Source: Hofstenia miamia
Lineage: Eukaryota; Xenacoelomorpha; Acoela
Assembly: GCA_004352715.1 (NCBI GenBank)
Contig: SCFE01000080.1
Coordinates: 623,158-687,157, forward strand
Length of the DNA: 64,000 bases
Reading direction: 5' to 3'
Shown piece by piece: positions 58,757 to 64,000 of the stretch. How positions within the stretch are numbered: position 1 is the stretch's first letter; the number at the start of each line of letters is the position of its first letter. Both the position numbers and the translations under genes were made by a program. A model generated the notes under the pieces. That model was given only the letters and a program-made list of their open reading frames with translations, was not told the origin of the DNA and made no database searches.

Positions 58757-59690
58757 CCCTAGTAAATACGTTTGGAAAATTTGGCAAATATTTGGAAGAA
58801 AATGCATAATTTTTGTAAATAGCAATATTCCAAATATTTGGCAAATATTTGCCAAATAATTGCCAAATTTTCCAAATTTGTACAATTTGTACATTCATTA
58901 ATTTAAAGCTTATTTGAATAAATAAACGTGTACATAATATATAATTGAGTATTTAAAACATTTTTGAAACCAATATAACGAAAATTTCAACTTTTCATTG
59001 ACTACTGTTATAAACAATTAAAGTATTTATATATCTAAGAATAATTTATGCAACATTTGAATACTCAATTAGTACTAGTTATGGACTAGTGTTATAACCT
59101 GTATTCTTTTAGTTTTTTATGTTCATACCAGAAATAATTTTTAAATCTAACATACTTATAAATGCTTAAGTTATAATTCATAACTGCCAAAATTTTGAGC
59201 AAATTGTTACGGAATATAAACAAGATTAATTGGAAAATTTTCAATGTTGCATTAGTTAAGAATTATGATGTTGACTTGCATACCAATGCATTAATGCATT
59301 TGGTTGGCAGTTGATTGCTGTAGTTTAGACTATGATTAGTCTGTATTGGATCTATACGTCTTCTGTATACATCTTATGTATACTGTGAAGCAGTTTAACC
59401 AACTGCTGTTATAAATAACTAAAGCTGATGAAAGTTTAATGCTTTTCATAAATGTATGAGTGTAATTGTTTAATATATTTCATAAATTCTACAAAAATCA
59501 CTTAGCACAAAACTTGGAAACTTTGTCAAATATTTGGTAAAATTTGCCAAATATTTGGCAAATTCTTGGAAAGTTTGCATAAAATTTGGAAAATTTGCCA
59601 AATATTTGGAATCGATTTGCAAATCTTTTCCAAATATTTGGCAATAATTTGGCAATTTTTTGCCAAATTTTCCAAATTTATTTACTAGGG
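58757..59690. mobile_element. TIR element with TTTGGCAAATATTTGG arms, inserted in a LINE
   Basis: The ends are inverted: ATCCCTAGTAAATA at the left and TATTTACTAGGGAT at the right, continuing TTTGGAAAATTTGGCAA. The arms (to about 58886, and from about 59512) are built of short palindromic units such as ccaaatatttgg and tttggcaaa, so each arm can fold on itself. The middle is AT-rich and non-coding. Removing the element plus two bases (AT, a possible 2-bp target duplication) restores the LINE reading frame across the junction. It is non-autonomous, and I do not recognise the family. Confidence 0.75.
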
Positions 59691-60600
59691 ATGTTACGAC
59701 TGACCGTGGGGTGCTCCAAGGTACTGTACTTGGCCCTATTTATTTGCAATTTTTGTAAATGATATAATAAAACATGTTAAACACAGCGACATTTACCAAT
59801 ATGCCAACGACACATGCCTAATAAGTACCGCAAAAAATGCTTTTAATGCTACAAAAAAGCTCCAAGCAGCTGTAGAAAAATTAAACAATTATTTTACAAA
59901 TAATCAACTAAAACTAATTATTGAAAAACCGCAATTTATAATTTTCTAACCGAAGGCATAAAGAAATCTAATATGTGATTTAGAACTGAAGATAAATAAT
60001 GTGTCAATGAAGCAATCACTCAGCTATTTAGGAGTTAAGATAGATAATTAACTAAAATATGAAAAATTTCTACTAAATAAGATTCAAAAAATGACTACAT
60101 GCATTTGATATCTTTATCACTTACGTAATGTAATATCAAGCAATTATCATAAACAACTGATACATGCATTCTGCTTGTCTCATTTTCAATATTGTTCTTT
60201 TCTTATATAGAAGGCCTTGCTATACACTGCTTCAAAATAACATGTTAAAAATTACAAATACCGTAAAATAAATCAAATCACAATATAGAACACAAATTAA
60301 TGATACATGTAAATATTTATTGAATATTAATAATATAATGATCTCAAAATAAAATTTTGATATTAGTCTCTACCGGTTTATCTAATCACCAGAAACAAGG
60401 CTCATAACATAATTCTTAACTTAAAAAGTACATTACTACCAATTGAACCCAACTTTTACAACTTCAGATGTCAGGGTCTTCCATCACTTCAAACAAATAT
60501 GGACGAGAATTTTGGACAACTTTCGCTAAAAAGTTGCATTAAGTGATCAATTCAAAAAACTCTTTTCACCAGTCTTTTAGCACAATTGTATCAAGAAGCG
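59691..60600 (+). pseudogene. LINE reverse transcriptase, part 2 (after the insertion)
   Basis: The frame resumes with VTTDRGVLQGTVLGPIY (motif B). After a frameshift comes VNDIIKHVKHSDIYQYANDT (the active-site box, YAND instead of YADD), then KLQAAVEKLNNYF, SYLGVKID and, near 60440-60580, a degraded C-terminal segment. There are several stops and frameshifts. The first active-site Asp is Asn, as in the LINE at 42.5 kb. Confidence 0.85.
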
Positions 60601-60729
60601 CAGAAAAATCTCAAAACCAATTTAATCTCATGATTTCGTTTAACAGGAATTTATCCCTTAAACAAAAAAGAAGTTCTAAAACAGTTGCTGAGTCTGAGTG
60701 AAAATTGTCAAGTGAAGAAATTTGCAGAA

Positions 60730-61000
60730 TGTTAAACAGCACAATTATTGATCTTCTGAAAGGCAACAGCGGATTATCTAGTGGTGTGAAGGACGTGGTC
60801 GTGGAAGAGGACGCGGAAAAAATATTGTAGCTGGAAGACCTATATTGTCAGCAAGGCAAGCTCTAACAGTGATGACAAAAGTGAAAATTGCATGGTATTG
60901 TTTTGAACTACACACCCAACAAACTGCAAAAAATGGTATTGTGGACAATGCAAAGATCCGTACTATAGGTGTGACTTCTGCTTGAATCTTTTTGCATAAT
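60730..61000 (+). pseudogene. RG-rich and Cys-rich coding remnant
   Basis: One plus frame reads GRGRGRGRGKNIVAGRPILS, with CFELHT further on. Another frame at about 60870-60985 reads CKKWYCGQCKDPYYRCDFCL, a CxxC-rich pattern. The order basic tail, then Cys-rich finger, resembles the C-terminus of piggyBac-type transposases. No catalytic region is present and the frames differ, so this is only a guess. Confidence 0.25.
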
Positions 61001-61019
61001 ACAAATTAATTAACAATTT

Positions 61020-62690
61020 GTAATGTGTACAATGTACATGTAGCACAGTAAAATAAAACTTAATAATTTCAAATAATAATGAAACCATGTTTTTTTAGAT
61101 TCATTTTTTATTATATTATGGAGAATCAGTTATTTGTTTCAAAAAAAATCTATATAAAACAAAACTAAAATATTTTTTGTACAATTTTAATAATGATCAA
61201 TGATACAATATTTTTGCAAATGTTACTGTCATGGCATTATATTTAACATAGAAAAGTAATTTGTGGCTCGATTTTTTCTGTCATTGTTTTTTTATTTTTC
61301 TTTAAATACATATGCTTCGGTTTATAGGAGGAAAAGTGTTGTTAATCTAAAACTTAATTTGAGAAAATTATAAAAAATATGAAAACCTGATCAAAGTCAT
61401 CCCATCTTGAGTATGAAAAAATTCGACGATTTTCATAATTTGATTCTAAAATAATTTGAAAAAAATAGTTGATTTTTTAAAACTATTGATATAAGGGATT
61501 CAAAAATGTGAAAGAAAATCATTATTTGAGAGAATAAACCCAGAAAATTCAAACACAACCAAGATAAAATATTCATTTACTGGTAAAAAAATGTGCCACT
61601 CCTGAAGGATATAGTCGCATTCAACTCAATCTGCCTACCAGTTAATGTGCGCCAGTAACAATGTGCTCTACGGGAGCTAGTAGGGTTAAGGAAAATCAGA
61701 AATTTATTGTTGTAGAAACTATGGCAAAAAAAATATTTCATTTGATATACTAGTTGCAGGAATGGCACGTACGTCGACAGCAGGCTGAGATAAAATTGTG
61801 TTCTTGTAAAGCCGTAATACATTCAACAATTAACAACTTGTGTTCAAAGACTTTTTACATCTATTGTCGAAAAGATTGTAGGTTTTGTTTTAAGGAGTCA
61901 ATTTCGAAATCGACCCAATGCATGAAGATTTTAATATATTGTTGTTGAAAATACTAAGGTGTGATGACTAATTCAATTTTTGATTATGCATTAAGATTCT
62001 CACATATGTATATAAGATATCTTGAAATGCAGGCATAGATATATCTACATGTATATTACATTGCATACATTCTTCGCATTTAGATGGTCAAAACTATTTT
62101 TATTGATAATTAATTGACGAATTGAAAAATCTTTCAAAGCTTAGTAAGCATGCGAAATTTTTTTATGTTTGGCATTACTTTTTGTTATTTCGATACATTT
62201 CATTTAATGTAACTCTACTTGTGATTAATGTTAAAGAAACTAATAAATTTCTTTTTCATGGCTTTCTTACAAGTATGCAAATTTATTCCTTCATGCCAAA
62301 TGTATTTATGTTTAAGACGTCTTCTCTTATAGATTTTATAGATATATAAATCTAGTGAAGTAAAGATGTCTGCAAACATACTTTTTGTTGTAAGAAGTCT
62401 GAAATTATGTTCTCCTTGATATTTTCCAATTATATACAAAATGAATTTCTACTTAATTTACAGATACTTCCCTTCGATGTCGATAACTGTATTAATATCT
62501 AGGCATTTTGACAACAACTGCCAAAAATTCGAAATGACAAATCAATATCTAAGTTTTGCTTCAATTCAGTAAAAAACCCCACGATTTCAAATTTACATAT
62601 TTTTTAAGGATAAATAGAAATGATCATTTTAGTGAAACTATATACAACAACCACAAACATTTCTGTGTTTAAATACATTCTAAATAATTA
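61020..62690. other. Non-coding stretch
   Basis: AT-rich downstream flank of the ependymin-related gene, with only unsupported short ORFs. A less AT-rich block at 61590-61680 contains part of an 81-codon minus ORF (61577-61822) of unknown nature. Confidence 0.4.
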
Positions 62691-62697
62691 TACAAAA

Positions 62698-63282
62698 TTA
62701 CAAATTTTTGCACATTTTCGGCAATTTAAATAACCCATCAGGAATGCCTTTTTTGACGCCACCATATATAGTCGTTGATACAAGTTTATTGTTTTGAAGC
62801 ACTGTGAATGCTGGTATGCAATCATTGTTTAAGTAGGTGCTTAAAATTACACTGTCTTGATATACGCTTCTCCACGTTTGAGTTCCTGCACCTCCAATAT
62901 TATTGTATGATAATAATTCGTCTCCAGCTTTCGAAAAGTCAATTTGAGGAATTCCTATATCAGCAAGCGAAGATTTATAGCACTGTTTGTTTGTTTTCAT
63001 ATAGGTGTAGACAACTTTTTCGTCATAAAAAATGTACGAAATTATCTTGCCAACATATGATCCTTTGATTGTCATATCAGCATCAAACTTTGTTCGATTT
63101 TTTTTACCATCATGAAATAATTTTCCCTCAAACGTTTGATCAAGATTCATATTCACTGTTAGAGTTTTTCGAGATGTCCATCTCCTATGAACATGGGTAC
63201 ATGGGTCGGTAACATCTGCTGTACAGAGTCTGCCTACAACTAAAAATATAACAACCGCTTTGAGCATCATAAATTCAATCAT
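62698..63282 (-). CDS. Ependymin-related secreted protein
   Basis: A 194-residue intronless ORF, a typical size for ependymin-related proteins, which are secreted glycoproteins binding calcium or lipids in extracellular fluid. A signal peptide (about residues 5-21, LKAVVIFLVV) is followed by PCTHVHRRW, then strand-like repeats to KTNKQC (C101). Next is SYNNIGGAGTQTWRSVYQDS (the IGGxGxxxxxW segment), TYLNNDCIPAFTVLQNN (C155), TTIYGGVKKGIPDGLF and KLPKMC (C191). The four Cys and this order match the ependymin fold. There is a glycosylation site NRT at residue 62. The first ATG is at 63282, but the TATA box at 63304-63310 favours starts at 63270 or 63267. The organism-level role is unknown. Confidence 0.8.
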   Translation of the reverse strand: MIEFMMLKAVVIFLVVGRLCTADVTDPCTHVHRRWTSRKTLTVNMNLDQTFEGKLFHDGKKNRTKFDADMTIKGSYVGKIISYIFYDEKVVYTYMKTNKQCYKSSLADIGIPQIDFSKAGDELLSYNNIGGAGTQTWRSVYQDSVILSTYLNNDCIPAFTVLQNNKLVSTTIYGGVKKGIPDGLFKLPKMCKNL

Positions 63283-63303
63283 TTCCTTTGCACCGATCTT
63301 CCA

Positions 63304-63310
63304 ATTTATA
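63304..63310 (-). promoter_or_regulatory. TATA box of the ependymin-related gene
   Basis: TATAAAT on the minus strand, 22 bases before the first ATG. With the usual spacing of about 30 bases to the transcription start, the mRNA would begin at about 63280, at or inside the first ATG. The next in-frame Met codons (63270 and 63267) are therefore the likelier starts and would still encode the full signal peptide. Confidence 0.5.
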
Positions 63311-63612
63311 CTACTTTTGTTTGCACTTTGCTATCAAAGTACAAATGCTCATCAAAGTTTTGATGTATTTACATTGAGGATGCACGTTTTGCTTTATGGT
63401 AATTTCTAGAAATGTGTTTTATGAGAAACTGAAACTTTAGAAAGTGAGTTCTTAGTTATTCATAAGCGGATCTGTAAGCGAGCGATTGCTCAATTTTAGA
63501 AAACCGTGGGTTTGTCACTAGCTTAAGTAACTTAGTTTGGTTGTTGCAATATTTTTATCAGGCAGCCTATCTAATGATACTAAGTTTCTCATTAAATGTC
63601 GTTGTTGCTCTT

Positions 63613-63631
63613 TATTATTATTATTATTATA
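63613..63631. repeat. (TTA)n microsatellite
   Basis: Short trinucleotide run; a related AT-rich tract follows near 63715-63730. Confidence 0.85.
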
Positions 63632-63794
63632 TGTAGGATTTGATTTTCTACAGTATTCGTGTTTGGGACTGAAAAAAAACCTCTCTCCAAGTCTGATTTT
63701 AAATAAAAATGTTAAAAATAATAATAATCTTTATCTATAAACCGCCACATACAAAATTGCCTTGTGACTTAATTAACAATAATAAAATAATTAG

Positions 63795-64000
63795 CAGAAA
63801 GCCAGCACAAAAACGTGAGACCTTATCCTCGCTTTAAATACAATTATGTTGAGAGACATCTTAACATTCAGAAGTAGACCATTACATAATTTAAGACCAG
63901 CCATTGATAACGCAAGTGTAGAATTGGACGAACTAACAACTGGAACAGTTAACCTAAGTTGATCACTAGATCTAAATTCACGAAAAAATATCACAAAATA
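63795..64000 (-). pseudogene. LINE C-terminal fragment, continues beyond the window
   Basis: The minus strand reads RSSDQLRLTVPVVSSSNSTL, then ALSMAGLKLCNGLLLNVKMS and FKARIRSHVF. This follows the LINE ORF2 C-terminal pattern (TRxxxxLxxPxxxxxxG...F.G.KLWNSLP...FKxxLxxHLF). Trp is replaced by Cys in the KLWN box. The rest of the element lies beyond 64000. Confidence 0.6.

Noticed and set aside
58695-59655. Minus ORFs with repeated KYLPN/KYLAN words
   Set aside because: They are translations of the TTTGGCAAATATTTGG arms of the TIR element, not proteins.

Overview
The window looks like nuclear DNA of an invertebrate animal. It is strongly AT-rich with long non-coding stretches, many (AT)n microsatellites, spliced exons, scaffold gaps (N runs at 1459-2345, 4225-5224, 8016-8373, 36018-37017 and 51377-51778), and remnants of nearly every eukaryotic transposon class. 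An SLC22-type transporter and an ependymin-related secreted protein point to a metazoan. Most arthropods lack ependymins, so a non-arthropod invertebrate is favoured, but I cannot name the species.

Layout. 1-11.4 kb is transposon-dense. A degraded minus-strand Ty3/gypsy element keeps the protease end, RT and the integrase C-terminus but has lost RNase H and most of the integrase. Several copies of a ~1.1 kb TG...CA repeat occur, two of them facing each other as a large inverted repeat at 7401-9994. Unidentified plus-strand ORF remnants and a worn LINE endonuclease region are also present. 11.4-14.7 kb shows little. 14.7-18.7 kb carries a minus-strand multi-exon gene of unknown function; three exons join with compatible splice phases, and an internally deleted Tc1/mariner element lies at its 5' side. 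18.7-39.4 kb is mostly non-coding, with a 284-bp MITE, copies of a dispersed repeat, a 34-bp minisatellite, a LINE fragment and an ACCGGT cluster.

39.5-41.1 kb holds an intact SLC22-like transporter. 41.8-50.8 kb holds a LINE RT fragment, a well-delimited hAT element (TIRs, 8-bp target duplication and a paralogous empty site at 55.7 kb), a Penelope-like element with a GIY-YIG domain and a hammerhead-like 3' motif, two single-N-bounded duplications that look like assembly errors, and a few possible exons. 52.7-53.4 kb encodes a Cys-rich secreted protein. 58.2-60.6 kb holds LINE pieces, one of them split by a 934-bp TIR element with TTTGGCAAATATTTGG-type arms. 62.7-63.3 kb encodes the ependymin-related protein with a TATA box. 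The window ends in another LINE C-terminus.

The host genes show no obvious functional link to one another. The main story is transposon nesting and decay around a few isolated genes. I found no tRNA, rRNA or CRISPR array.
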